A stretch of DNA of 64,000 nucleotides from positions 744,001 to 808,000 of the forward strand of contig OZ037845.1 in assembly GCA_964035575.1 (NCBI GenBank), in the 5' to 3' direction. Source of the DNA: Rhynchopus sp. YZ270_cl-10. Its lineage: Eukaryota > Euglenozoa > Diplonemea > Diplonemida > Diplonemidae. The notes below the pieces were generated by a model. The model saw only the letters and a program-made list of their open reading frames with translations, had not been told where the DNA came from and searched no databases. Below are positions 21,323 to 31,022 of this stretch, piece by piece (within the stretch, counting starts at the first letter, position 1; each line of letters opens with the position of its first letter). The translations under genes were made by a program, and so were the position numbers.

Positions 21323-23062
21323 TCAGATGCACTGTCCACGGCCCTCGCTGTCCAGCATGCAGCGCTTCTGGTCACCGCAGTCCATGAGCACACACTGGTT
21401 GAACACACAACAGCTGGCGCCGTCAGATCCCGCAACGCACACGTGGTCACGCGCAGTGCAGCCGGTGGAGGCTGTGCACGACGCCTTGTCTCCGCACATG
21501 GCCTGCTTCCTGCAGATCACGTCCTCGCAGCAGCCATCCTGCTTCTGGTCAGTCACCTCCACACAGGCGCTGGTGCTTCCCGTGAGCAGTGCCAGCAGCA
21601 TGTCGATTCTGCAGATGAGTGCGTCTGTGCCCTCAACAGCGCCGTAGCCGGCAGGGCAGGAAAGCGGGGCGGGGCAGCAGGGCTCCTCGTCACGCACGCA
21701 GCACTTCTGGCACCTTGGGCCCTGGCAGGTAGGGTCAACGGTGCAGGTGTAGCCAGGCTTGCAGGCGTCAAAGCCTGTGCCACAGGTGGGGCCCTGTGCG
21801 GAGCAGAAGGAGGGGGTCGGCGGGGTCGGGGGGGTCTCCTTCACACAGGTTCCGGGTGCGTCGCACGTCGGCTCCGAGCACTGGCAGGTGAGTCCCGAAG
21901 CGCACCTGTTGTAGAAGCAGGGCAGGGTGAAGCCGCCACAGCCCGCACCCTCAGGCTGGTAGTCGACACATTCCTTTGTTGTGAGGCATGCGAACCGGTC
22001 GGGCGAAGAGGTGTCGCGTGTGGCGCGGCAGAACTGCGTGCTCGGGCAGTCTGCGTTCGTGTCGCACCCGCTCACAACAGTAGGGGCCGGAGGGGCGGTC
22101 TCCTTCACACAGGTTCCAGGTGCGTCGCACGTCGGCTCCGAGCACTGGCAGGTGAGTCCCGAAGCACACCTGTTGTAGAAGCAGGGCAGAGTGAAGCCGC
22201 CACAGCCCGCACCCTCAGGCTGGTAGTCAACACACTCCTTTGTTGTGAGGCATGCGAACTGGTCGGGCGAGGAGGTGTCGCGAGTGGCGCGGCAGAACTG
22301 CGTGCTCGGGCAGTCTGCGTTCGTGTCGCACCCGTTCACAACAGTAGGGGCCGGAGGGGCGGTCTCCTTCACACAGGTTCCAGGTGCGTCGCACGTCGGC
22401 TCCGAGCACTGGCAGGTGAGTCCCGAAGCACACCTGTTGTAGAAGCAGGGCAGAGTGAAGCCGCCACAGCCCGCACCCTCAGGCTGGTAGTCAACACACT
22501 CCTTTGTTGTGAGGCATGCGAACTGGTCGGGCGAGGAGGTGTCGCGAGTGGCGCGGCAGAACTGCGTGCTCGGGCAGTCTGCGTTCGTGTCGCACCCGTT
22601 CACAACAGTAGGGGCCGGAGGGGCGGTCTCCTTCACACAGGTTCCAGGTGCGTCGCACGTCGGCTCCGAACACTGGCAGGTGAGCCCCGAAGCGCACCTG
22701 TTGTAGAAGCAGGGCAGGGTGAAGCCGCCACAGCCCGCACCCTCAGGCTGGTAGTCAACACATTCCTTCGTTGTGAGGCACGCAAAAAGGTCGGGCGAGG
22801 AGGTGTCGCGAGTGGCGCGGCAGAACTGTGTTTTCGGGCAGTCTGCGTTCGTGTCACACCCCTGCACAATCTGCCTGCACGTGATGGTGGTGCAGCACGC
22901 AGACGCTGTCGTGCACGTACCGCTCTGCAGTCCCTCTGGTGTGCACGGTGTCGCCGTCTCCACAAACCCAAGCGGGCAGGTGGGGTGCTGCAGGCAGCAG
23001 TTCACGTCTGCAGACGCGACAGACGCGAGCAGTGCTGACACGGTGATTGAGAGCATCTTCAT
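21323..23062 (-). CDS. Secreted cysteine-rich modular protein, array 1 copy 8 (4 modules)
   Basis: 579 residues, order A-B-B-C: the B module is duplicated in tandem, adding exactly 264 bp. A private, apparently silent change lies near 21409 in the C-terminal region. Confidence 0.93.
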   Translation of the reverse strand: MKMLSITVSALLASVASADVNCCLQHPTCPLGFVETATPCTPEGLQSGTCTTASACCTTITCRQIVQGCDTNADCPKTQFCRATRDTSSPDLFACLTTKECVDYQPEGAGCGGFTLPCFYNRCASGLTCQCSEPTCDAPGTCVKETAPPAPTVVNGCDTNADCPSTQFCRATRDTSSPDQFACLTTKECVDYQPEGAGCGGFTLPCFYNRCASGLTCQCSEPTCDAPGTCVKETAPPAPTVVNGCDTNADCPSTQFCRATRDTSSPDQFACLTTKECVDYQPEGAGCGGFTLPCFYNRCASGLTCQCSEPTCDAPGTCVKETAPPAPTVVSGCDTNADCPSTQFCRATRDTSSPDRFACLTTKECVDYQPEGAGCGGFTLPCFYNRCASGLTCQCSEPTCDAPGTCVKETPPTPPTPSFCSAQGPTCGTGFDACKPGYTCTVDPTCQGPRCQKCCVRDEEPCCPAPLSCPAGYGAVEGTDALICRIDMLLALLTGSTSACVEVTDQKQDGCCEDVICRKQAMCGDKASCTASTGCTARDHVCVAGSDGASCCVFNQCVLMDCGDQKRCMLDSEGRGQCI

Positions 23063-24220
23063 CTTCGAAGGGTGCTATTTGTTTGTGTGTTGTGTGCAAT
23101 GTTCCTGTCGGAATGTGGTGTGGTGTGCGAGGGGCTTGCTTTGGGGTGGTGAGGTGGTGACAAAGTAGCAAAAGGATGGGCAACACAGGGGATTTATTTT
23201 GGTTTTACTTTGTTTTCTTCTGCTGAGGATGTGGTCCTGACAAAACCTGTGGGAGGTTTTACTTTTATTTCAGGCCCGCCTTTCCCTCTTTTTGCAAAGT
23301 GCAAACAAGGGAAAAGGAGAGAGTACACACAAAAAAAAGAACCCCTCAAGACAGAGAGAAGGTCGTGCAGAACATCACACACACACAGAGCAACGGCAAA
23401 CTTGGTGCGCATCGTCGGTGCGTGTGTGTTTGCACGTGGGGGCGGGGGAGGAAAGGGAAAAGGAAAATGAAAAGCAATAAACACGATTGTTTATAGAGCG
23501 GAGAGAAAAAGTAAACAAAAAAAAAATTGAAATTGAAATTGAAAAAAAAAACAGCAGTGTGACACTGCGCCCAAAACACACATTCCGCACCGTACAGGCA
23601 CAGCTTCCCCTCTCTGTCTCTGTCCCCCGCACGATCAAGTCAACGTTCCAGTCCACACCTTGCAGGTGTGGTAGTGAAGTTGCGCACAGGGGATGATAGT
23701 TTTAAGGATGGAAGCACCGCAGACGAGGTGGTGTCTGCAGGGAAAGGGTCCTGGAAAAACATGACAAAAGAAGGACACAAAAAGGGGACACAACAATGCG
23801 AACATGGAAAATAGAAAAAGTGACATAACCGAAAAATGTGCGTTTCAAAACAACAACGTGGCCCTCAAAAAGAGGGAAATCGTCAGGTGAAAAAAAAGCA
23901 GCTGCAAAGTTGTTACTGCGAATGAGGAAGACGCAAGACAGGAGAAGAAGGATCTCATGTGTGCTGGCAGCCTCGCTTTGTCACATCCACAAAAAAGCAA
24001 CTGCTAATATAAAAGCCCGAAAAAAACGAGACCACGTTGTAAAAACGACACGATGCGAATATTTTAAAGTAGAGAAAAGAGAAAAGAGAAAACTTGAAAA
24101 ACTAGCATATGATCCCACCTGCAAAGAAAAAGTGCAGCCAAGAAAACATTTGTAAGCTGAGCACTGTCACAGTCACAGTCACAGTCACAGTCACAGCCAC
24201 AGCCACAGCCACAGCCACAC

Positions 24221-25960
24221 TCAGATGCACTGTCCACGGCCCTCGCTGTCCAGCATGCAGCGCTTCTGGTCACCGCAGTCCATGAGCACACACTGGTTGA
24301 ACACACAGCAGCTGGCGCCGTCAGATCCCGCAACGCACACGTGGTCACGCGCAGTGCAGCCGGTGGAGGCTGTGCACGACGCCTTGTCTCCGCACATGGC
24401 CTGCTTCCTGCAGATCACGTCCTCGCAGCAGCCATCCTGCTTCTGGTCAGTCACCTCCACACAGGCGCTGGTGCTTCCCGTGAGCAGTGCCAGCAGCATG
24501 TCGATTCTGCAGATGAGTGCGTCTGTGCCCTCAACAGCGCCGTAGCCGGCAGGGCAGGAAAGCGGGGCGGGGCAGCAGGGCTCCTCGTCACGCACGCAGC
24601 ACTTCTGGCACCTTGGGCCCTGGCAGGTAGGGTCAACGGTGCAGGTGTAGCCAGGCTTGCAGGCGTCAAAGCCTGTGCCACAGGTGGGGCCCTGTGCGGA
24701 GCAGAAGGAGGGGGTCGGCGGGGTCGGGGGGGTCTCCTTCACACAGGTTCCGGGTGCGTCGCACGTCGGCTCCGAGCACTGGCAGGTGAGTCCCGAAGCG
24801 CACCTGTTGTAGAAGCAGGGCAGGGTGAAGCCGCCACAGCCCGCACCCTCAGGCTGGTAGTCGACACATTCCTTTGTTGTGAGGCATGCGAACCGGTCGG
24901 GCGAAGAGGTGTCGCGTGTGGCGCGGCAGAACTGCGTGCTCGGGCAGTCTGCGTTCGTGTCGCACCCGCTCACAACAGTAGGGGCCGGAGGGGCGGTCTC
25001 CTTCACACAGGTTCCAGGTGCGTCGCACGTCGGCTCCGAGCACTGGCAGGTGAGTCCCGAAGCACACCTGTTGTAGAAGCAGGGCAGGGTGAAGCCGCCA
25101 CAGCCCGCACCCTCAGGCTGGTAGTCGACACATTCCTTTGTTGTGAGGCATGCGAACCGGTCGGGCGAAGAGGTGTCGCGTGTGGCGCGGCAGAACTGCG
25201 TGCTCGGGCAGTCTGCGTTCGTGTCGCACCCGCTCACAACAGTAGGGGCCGGAGGGGCGGTCTCCTTCACACAGGTTCCAGGTGCGTCGCACGTCGGCTC
25301 CGAGCACTGGCAGGTGAGTCCCGAAGCACACCTGTTGTAGAAGCAGGGCAGAGTGAAGCCGCCACAGCCCGCACCCTCAGGCTGGTAGTCAACACACTCC
25401 TTTGTTGTGAGGCATGCGAACTGGTCGGGCGAGGAGGTGTCGCGAGTGGCGCGGCAGAACTGCGTGCTCGGGCAGTCTGCGTTCGTGTCGCACCCGTTCA
25501 CAACAGTAGGGGCCGGAGGGGCGGTCTCCTTCACACAGGTTCCAGGTGCGTCGCACGTCGGCTCCGAACACTGGCAGGTGAGCCCCGAAGCGCACCTGTT
25601 GTAGAAGCAGGGCAGGGTGAAGCCGCCACAGCCCGCACCCTCAGGCTGGTAGTCAACACATTCCTTCGTTGTGAGGCACGCAAAAAGGTCGGGCGAGGAG
25701 GTGTCGCGAGTGGCGCGGCAGAACTGTGTTTTCGGGCAGTCTGCGTTCGTGTCACACCCCTGCACAATCTGCCTGCACGTGATGGTGGTGCAGCACGCAG
25801 ACGCTGTCGTGCACGTACCGCTCTGCAGTCCCTCTGGTGTGCACGGTGTCGCCGTCTCCACAAACCCAAGCGGGCAGGTGGGGTGCTGCAGGCAGCAGTT
25901 CACGTCTGCAGACGCGACAGACGCGAGCAGTGCTGACACGGTGATTGAGAGCATCTTCAT
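24221..25960 (-). CDS. Secreted cysteine-rich modular protein, array 1 copy 9 (4 modules)
   Basis: 579 residues, order A-B-C-C: here the C module is duplicated, so its length equals copy 8 but it arose by a different event. It is the most upstream gene of the array; homology of its 5' flank to the other units ends at 26043, so any promoter or processing signal further upstream than about 80 bp is not shared. Confidence 0.93.
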   Translation of the reverse strand: MKMLSITVSALLASVASADVNCCLQHPTCPLGFVETATPCTPEGLQSGTCTTASACCTTITCRQIVQGCDTNADCPKTQFCRATRDTSSPDLFACLTTKECVDYQPEGAGCGGFTLPCFYNRCASGLTCQCSEPTCDAPGTCVKETAPPAPTVVNGCDTNADCPSTQFCRATRDTSSPDQFACLTTKECVDYQPEGAGCGGFTLPCFYNRCASGLTCQCSEPTCDAPGTCVKETAPPAPTVVSGCDTNADCPSTQFCRATRDTSSPDRFACLTTKECVDYQPEGAGCGGFTLPCFYNRCASGLTCQCSEPTCDAPGTCVKETAPPAPTVVSGCDTNADCPSTQFCRATRDTSSPDRFACLTTKECVDYQPEGAGCGGFTLPCFYNRCASGLTCQCSEPTCDAPGTCVKETPPTPPTPSFCSAQGPTCGTGFDACKPGYTCTVDPTCQGPRCQKCCVRDEEPCCPAPLSCPAGYGAVEGTDALICRIDMLLALLTGSTSACVEVTDQKQDGCCEDVICRKQAMCGDKASCTASTGCTARDHVCVAGSDGASCCVFNQCVLMDCGDQKRCMLDSEGRGQCI

Positions 25961-26165
25961 CTTCGAAGGGTGCTATTTGTTTGTGTGTTGTGTGCAATGT
26001 TCCTGTCGGAATGTGGTGTGGTGTGCGAGGGGCTTGCTTTGGGATGGACGCAAAGGAATTCTCTGTACTTAACAGCACGAGGAAGGGGAGACACGAAAAT
26101 GAAAAAATGGTTTACTGTGATTACATTATCAGACACGGTTTTCTAATTTGAACTGTCAAAAAAAA

Positions 26166-27015
26166 TCAGCTATATACTCCCCTCAACCCCGCCACCGGCT
26201 GAATCGATACTGTGACAACCGTACTACGTGGGCTAGCACTCGCTTTGTTGTCAGAATCTAGAGTGTCACCCGCCCTCTTCTGTACACAAGCTACACCAAA
26301 AAGACGCCGCGACTCAGACACCGATGCGAGGGGGTCCTTGACCACCATGGTGCGAGGTGACCCATCGTGTTCCTCCTCCCCTTCCTCTGTAGGCGGAGTT
26401 GGCGGTGCTTCGCTGCTTTCGGAGAAGTCGTCTTCGTCTTCAAGCTCGCGGAGGAGGGCAGCTTCGGCCTCTTCGTCTGTGTTGGTGGGTTCTGTGTGGT
26501 CTGCTCTGCGGTTGCGTCGCATGAGGCAGCAGTCGCACATATCGAAGTTGCAAGCGTCACATCGCCAATGTGTGACGATGCGTACGTCTTGCGAAGCGCA
26601 GCCTCCTTCCTCCGCACTGCCGTCGCATAGCCACACAGCGGCCTCTGACTCCGACATCTGCTGTTGACGTGCTAAAGGGTGTCCCATGCTACAGACGTGG
26701 CGCAGTGCTGCCGGCAGTAGTGTTGTGTCCACCAGTTCTCGCAGGGATGCAAGTGACGCGGGATGCGGCTCCCTAAACGCAAGCTTCGCAAGAACACAGC
26801 AACGATCACAAATGGAATAGTTGCAATCATCATGCGGGCATTGCTTGCGTGAGATGCCGTCGTGTCTGAAGGGAAAAGAAGGGGTTATAAGGTTGTGGAG
26901 AAAAATGGTAATACCTGGCAATAGAGGTCAAGCGTCGTACACAGCTGTTGGATGAGCAGCGCCACTCAAGATCATCATCCGGGGTGGTGAGGGCATGCCC
27001 GTTGGGACACTGCAT
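26166..27015 (-). CDS. Zinc-binding protein with two CxxGH/ZZ-like modules, two exons
   Basis: 266 residues from two exons, 27015-26915 and 26865-26166. The 49-nt intron (26866-26914) begins GTATTA, ends CTTCAG and splits an Arg codon (phase 2); splicing joins the CPNGH frame to the HDGISRKQCPHDDC frame. Two similar zinc-binding modules are visible: residues 1 to about 52 (CPNGH, WRC...C, CPHDDCNYSICDRC) and about 88-145 (CSMGH, WLC...C, WRCDACNFDMCDCC). Such C..GH...W.C...C..C modules resemble ZZ/DC1-type protein-binding zinc fingers. The C-terminal third is acidic and Ser/Pro-rich and looks disordered. It sits between the two surface-gene arrays, so it is single-copy DNA separating them. 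Partner and pathway are unknown; an adaptor or E3-like role is possible. Confidence 0.75.
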
Positions 27016-27033
27016 GGTCTTCTAATTTTGCAA

Positions 27034-27050
27034 CGCTTTTTGCAAAAGCG
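27034..27050. promoter_or_regulatory. Perfect palindrome upstream of the zinc-binding protein gene
   Basis: CGCTTTT and AAAAGCG are separated by TGC, about 19 bp upstream of the ATG at 27015. It could be a 5' UTR hairpin or a protein-binding site; I see nothing that decides between them. Confidence 0.35.
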
Positions 27051-27171
27051 GACAACGTTTTACAGCATTGTGTATTGACTTTGTGTATTCCTGTAGAGGA
27101 TCGGCGGTAAAACCTAGCAACAACCTACACAACACATCGCCCTCACCTCTCTCGAGAGTTTCTTTGTACGT

Positions 27172-27268
27172 AAAGTCTCTAATGTCTATTCTATGTTGAC
27201 ATTTTTATTACTCACATACACTCCCACTAACTACCGGGCCAGAGGAAACCTCTTTAAGACCCAAAAGA
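27172..27268 (+). repeat. Dispersed repeat copy (pairs with 53843-53936)
   Basis: About 95 bp here resemble 53843-53936 at roughly three quarters identity by eye. Shared landmarks are TTTTTATTACTCACA, CTCCCACT and GGCCAGAGGAAA. It lies in the 27016-27580 gap, which otherwise holds no convincing gene. The two copies have the same orientation. Confidence 0.6.
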
Positions 27269-27730
27269 CGTCCCTCCCTTCTCTGTGTCCTTAGAAGAAC
27301 AATGTATCCTCTCGGCGTGAGTTTTTTGCAAAACTGAGACTGTCTACTTACCTCTGTAAGACTTTGGTGACTCTCAACTACGTTCATATGGGATGAGGAA
27401 TTTTGCATAGTATGATTATAAAAAAACAAAGGTGGTAGGATGCACTTCTCACAGTAGGGAGGGGAGGTGGTGGGATAGCAGTAGTTCTGCGTCTGTTGAA
27501 GGAAGAGTGCAAAGAGAAGACCCGTACACTCTCAATTCAAGAGAAACAGAACAGCATTAGGGGTGGGTGTGGGAGTCACGTCCCAAGCAGACAGAACATA
27601 GGGATTTGTAGGGAAGGGGGCAGGGTGAAAAAACAACAACAAGTCAGCGTGACGCTTACTTCCATTTGTTTCTTTTCCCATTGGTAAACAATTTAGTGAT
27701 GCTAAAAGAAATGAAAGAAAAGAAAACTAG

Positions 27731-27762
27731 AAAGATGAATGTGCCTCTCGTGCACACACATC
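27731..27762 (+). repeat. CTCTCGT hairpin, TGTGC stem type (array 2 copies)
   Basis: AAAGATGAA is followed by TGTGC-CTCTCGT-GCACA and then CACATC. Equivalent copies lie in the other units at about 30025-30056, 32365-32396, 34705-34734 and 37052-37081. Units 2, 4 and 5 have ATGAC in place of ATGAA before the stem. All are in plus orientation, antisense to the genes. Confidence 0.7.
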
Positions 27763-28672
27763 GTACTTAGAACAAAAAAACGTAGTGAAAATACTATCAA
27801 AACAATATCGGTACCGAATCTTCAAGAAGGAAAAAATGGGGGGTTTTTGTTTCAAAGTTTTTTGAAAACCTCGAGAATTTGGGTCAGCCCTTTTCAAGAT
27901 TTTCAAGACTTTTGACAATTTGTACTTGACGCCGACTATTGCCTGAGTATCCACCTTGGCGGGACTGAGACAATGGACGACGCAACAAAACACAAATTGC
28001 CACGGCCTTGATCAAGATGGGGGAGATTGGTGGCCAGGAAACGGATGTTATTCTTGAAGATCTTTTCTGCACCTAACAGAAAGGAGAAAATGATAAAAAT
28101 GAGTGAAGCTTGTCTCTTCGAACGACGACACCGACAACAGCATCGAGCTGAGGTGGGCACTTCGTTGATCAAACAAGGTGTCAAGGGGAGGGTGTGGGGA
28201 TGGGTGGGGTGAGTGCAAATATCACGTAAAAGAAACAAAGTGAAGTTGATAGTGCAAACAAAAGTTGTGGCAAGCGCAAACACCGTTCAACATATTTACA
28301 GTTACGGTATACAAAAACGGACCTGGCACCTTGCATTCGCGAGACCAGATGTCAGTTATCATTCTCGTGACGACTGTGGTGTCATCTGAAGACCTTTGTG
28401 TTCCGCTTGCAATTCAATGTGTTGTGGGGGGTAAGAAAAACAAAACCAAGTGAATCTGACGCAACACTCCACGTCACTCAGGGGAAAAGTCTAGCCTTCT
28501 ATTTACGTGGTGTTCTCTTGGAAATACAGTGTCTCCAGGACAGGAAGGAGTACACCGCACAGTTGGTCATGACAAAGCAAAGCGAGCAGGAGGACAGGAG
28601 GACACATGCGGATGAGACACTGCATGCAACCACGTGCTCTGCTGACCCAAAGAGAAGAAACGGAAACTGTCT

Positions 28673-29644
28673 TCAAGACATGATGAGTGCAATCAGAAAA
28701 CAAGGGAAAAGGATTGCCAGGTAGTTTGGAAGGTTCAAACTCCCAGCGCCGTTCTCCTCATCAGGTCCTCCGGCAGGGATGTCAGTTGCCAAAGATGGCG
28801 CATCTGTGGTGTCCACATCCACACACTCGTAGCTAAACTCAAGTGAATCAGCCCCGCTTGAACCGCTTTCCAACTGCACAAAGACCGTCCCTCTCATCGT
28901 TGCACGGTCGACACGGAAGCGGCTCTCCGTGAATTTTACCGTCAATCTGTAGTCTGTGCCGTTGAGTGAGGAGTACAATGCCACGGAAGCTGTGTCGTAC
29001 AAATCCATGACTGCAAAACTGATCACATTATGGTTGTCGCACTCAATGCGCCAGCACTCCGTGTGGTTGCTCGCAAAGCTCGCCTGCCCAGCATTGTGGC
29101 CCACTTCGTTGCAGGAGTGCGGCACATCAGGCACACCAGGCACGCCTGTGGGTGGTGCTGGGCTTGTCGCATCCACACACATGTAGTTGATGTCAAGCAC
29201 TGAATCGTCTCTGATGTGGCTGCCTCTGAACTGCACAAAAACCTGACCACTCAACACAATGTCAACATCTTCGAGGGAGGAACCCTGGAACAGGCTTCTC
29301 GCCACCCTGAAGTCTGTGCCAGTCAGTGTGTACAACCGTGCAGTGGAGAGGTAGGACTCTGCGTTGGCCGAAAACCTGATCACCACATCCTTGTCGCACG
29401 CAATGTTGTAGCACTCAGAGTAAAACCCTCCTCTGTTCGAAAAGCTCACGTTCCCAGCACTGTCGTTCAGGTCGGTCTGTTCGTTGCAGACATCAAACAC
29501 ACCTGGTGGGAGGGTGGCTGGCACGTCGGTAGGTGGTGCTGGGGTGGTTGCATCCACATTGTGGTCAAAGCCAAACGACGCACAGAACAGCACTGCAATG
29601 CATGCACGCGCGAGCAACGTTGTGGGCTTCATAATTTTATGCAA
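28673..29644 (-). CDS. GPI-type surface protein with two CUB-like domains, array 2 copy 1
   Basis: 323 residues, no intron. An N-terminal hydrophobic signal (residues 5-26; M5 is an equally good start) and a hydrophobic C-terminal tail (about 304-323, no charged residue after it) following a small-residue stretch (NGAGS) suggest a secreted protein anchored by GPI. Two related domains lie between: 53-156 with C53, C78, C83, C156, and 178-274 with C178, C197, C202, C274. The same C-x(18-24)-C-x4-C-x(71-72)-C pattern in both implies two disulfides per beta-sandwich-like domain. They are joined by Pro/Thr linkers (TTPAPPTDVP, SPAPPTGVP) that could carry O-glycans. The domains resemble CUB or pre-peptidase C-terminal folds only loosely, so binding partners cannot be named. 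Pyrimidine-rich DNA ending in ACATCAG lies just upstream of the start. Confidence 0.9.
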   Translation of the reverse strand: MHKIMKPTTLLARACIAVLFCASFGFDHNVDATTPAPPTDVPATLPPGVFDVCNEQTDLNDSAGNVSFSNRGGFYSECYNIACDKDVVIRFSANAESYLSTARLYTLTGTDFRVARSLFQGSSLEDVDIVLSGQVFVQFRGSHIRDDSVLDINYMCVDATSPAPPTGVPGVPDVPHSCNEVGHNAGQASFASNHTECWRIECDNHNVISFAVMDLYDTASVALYSSLNGTDYRLTVKFTESRFRVDRATMRGTVFVQLESGSSGADSLEFSYECVDVDTTDAPSLATDIPAGGPDEENGAGSLNLPNYLAILFPCFLIALIMS

Positions 29645-31022
29645 AAGGTGCCTGATGTGTGTGTGGAGAGAAGGGGTTTGGGATCAAGGGTTCAGGGGTT
29701 GAGAACAACGATGCTCGCAATGTTCTCAGGAGGGTGGACGATGGTCTGCGGCATTGTGTGTGCAACACAACAGAAATGGGACAAAAGGTAGGGTGGGTAC
29801 GTGCAGAAAGGGGTTAAGATTCGTTCAAGCGACTAAGGGTTAGTCAAAAAAAGTGAGGGTTAAAGTGAAGGTAATTCCCAAGCAGACAGAACATAGGGAT
29901 TTGTAGGGAAGGGGGTAGGGTGAAAAACAACAACAAGTCAGCGTGACGCTTACTTCCATTTGTTTCTTTTCCCATTGGTAAACAATTTAGTGATGCTAAA
30001 AGAAATGAAAGAAAAGAAAACTAGAAAGATGACTGTGCCTCTCGTGCACACACATCGTACTTAGAACAAAAGAACGTAGTGAAAATACTATCAAAACAAT
30101 ATCGGTACCGAATCTTCAAGAAGGAAAAAATGGGGGGTTTTTGTTTCAAAGTTTTTGAAAACCTCGAGAATTTGGGTCAGCGCTTTTCAGATTTTCAAGA
30201 CTTTTGACAATTTAGACTTGACACCGACAATTGCCTGAGTATCCACCTTGGTGGGGACTGAGACAATGGACGACGCAACAAAACACAAATTGCCACGGCC
30301 TTGATCAAGATGGGGGAGATTGGTGGCCAGGAAACGGATGTTATTCTTGAAGATCTTTTCTGCACCTAACAGAAAGGAGAAAATGATAAAAAGGAGTGAA
30401 GCTTGTCTCTTCGAACGACGACACCGACAACAGCATCGAGCTGAGGTGGGCACTTCGTTGATCAAACAAGGTGTCAAGGGGAGGGTGTGGGGATGGGTGG
30501 GGTGAGTGCAAACATCACGTAAAAGAAACAATAGTTGCGGCAAGCGCAAACACGGCTCAACCAAGCGACACCGATTCTGTGGCGGTTGTCAAGCACACAG
30601 CACTTCTTGAGTGGCATTCATTACAAATAGGCCTTGACGACAATACCGTGGGAAGCACGAACAACATTAATTGGAAATACAACACGGAACTGGAACCTTC
30701 CATTCACAATTTTCGTGACGACTGTGGTGTCATCTGAAGACCTTTGTGTTCCGCTTGCAATTCAATGTGTTGTGGGGGGTAAGAAAAACAAAACCAAGTG
30801 AATCTGATGCAACACTCCACGTCACTCAGGGGAAAAGTCTAGCCTTCTATTTACGTGGTGTTCTCTTGGAAATACAGTGTCTCCAGGACAGGAAGGAGTA
30901 CACCGCACAGTTGGTCATGACAAAGCAAAGCGAGCAGGAGGACAGGAGGACACATGCGGATGAGACACTGCATGCAACCACGTGCTCTGGTCTGACCCGA
31001 ATAGAAGATATGAAAACTGCCT

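Larger units (their letters stand above)
1347..26043 (-). repeat. Array 1: nine tandem units carrying cysteine-rich protein genes
   Basis: Nine head-to-tail units start near 1347, 3974, 6602, 9764, 12398, 15032, 17672, 20300 and 23198. Lengths are about 2627, 2628, 3162, 2634, 2634, 2640, 2628, 2898 and 2846 (last unit cut short). Length differences are fully explained by multiples of 264 bp inside the gene and 6 bp after the stop. Outside those changes I find only isolated substitutions, for example at 4657, 18493 and 21409. The outermost left edge (about 1347-1425) is more diverged, as expected for an array end. On the right, homology stops at 26043, about 80 bp upstream of the last gene's start codon. 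Each unit is roughly 1 kb of 3' spacer, the gene, and about 135 bp of 5' flank. Confidence 0.97.

Noticed and set aside
2483-25936. Long plus-strand open frames (443-619 codons) running through each array 1 gene
   Set aside because: They mirror the minus-strand gene exactly, carry Ala/Arg/Gly-rich sequence with no signal peptide or domain, and change length with the same 264-bp modules. The minus frame has a signal peptide and ordered cysteine pattern.
29830-29870. GGGTTA strings in array 2 spacers as telomere-like repeats
   Set aside because: Only scattered single GGGTTA units inside a hairpin (GACTAA-GGG-TTAGTC); no tandem telomeric run.
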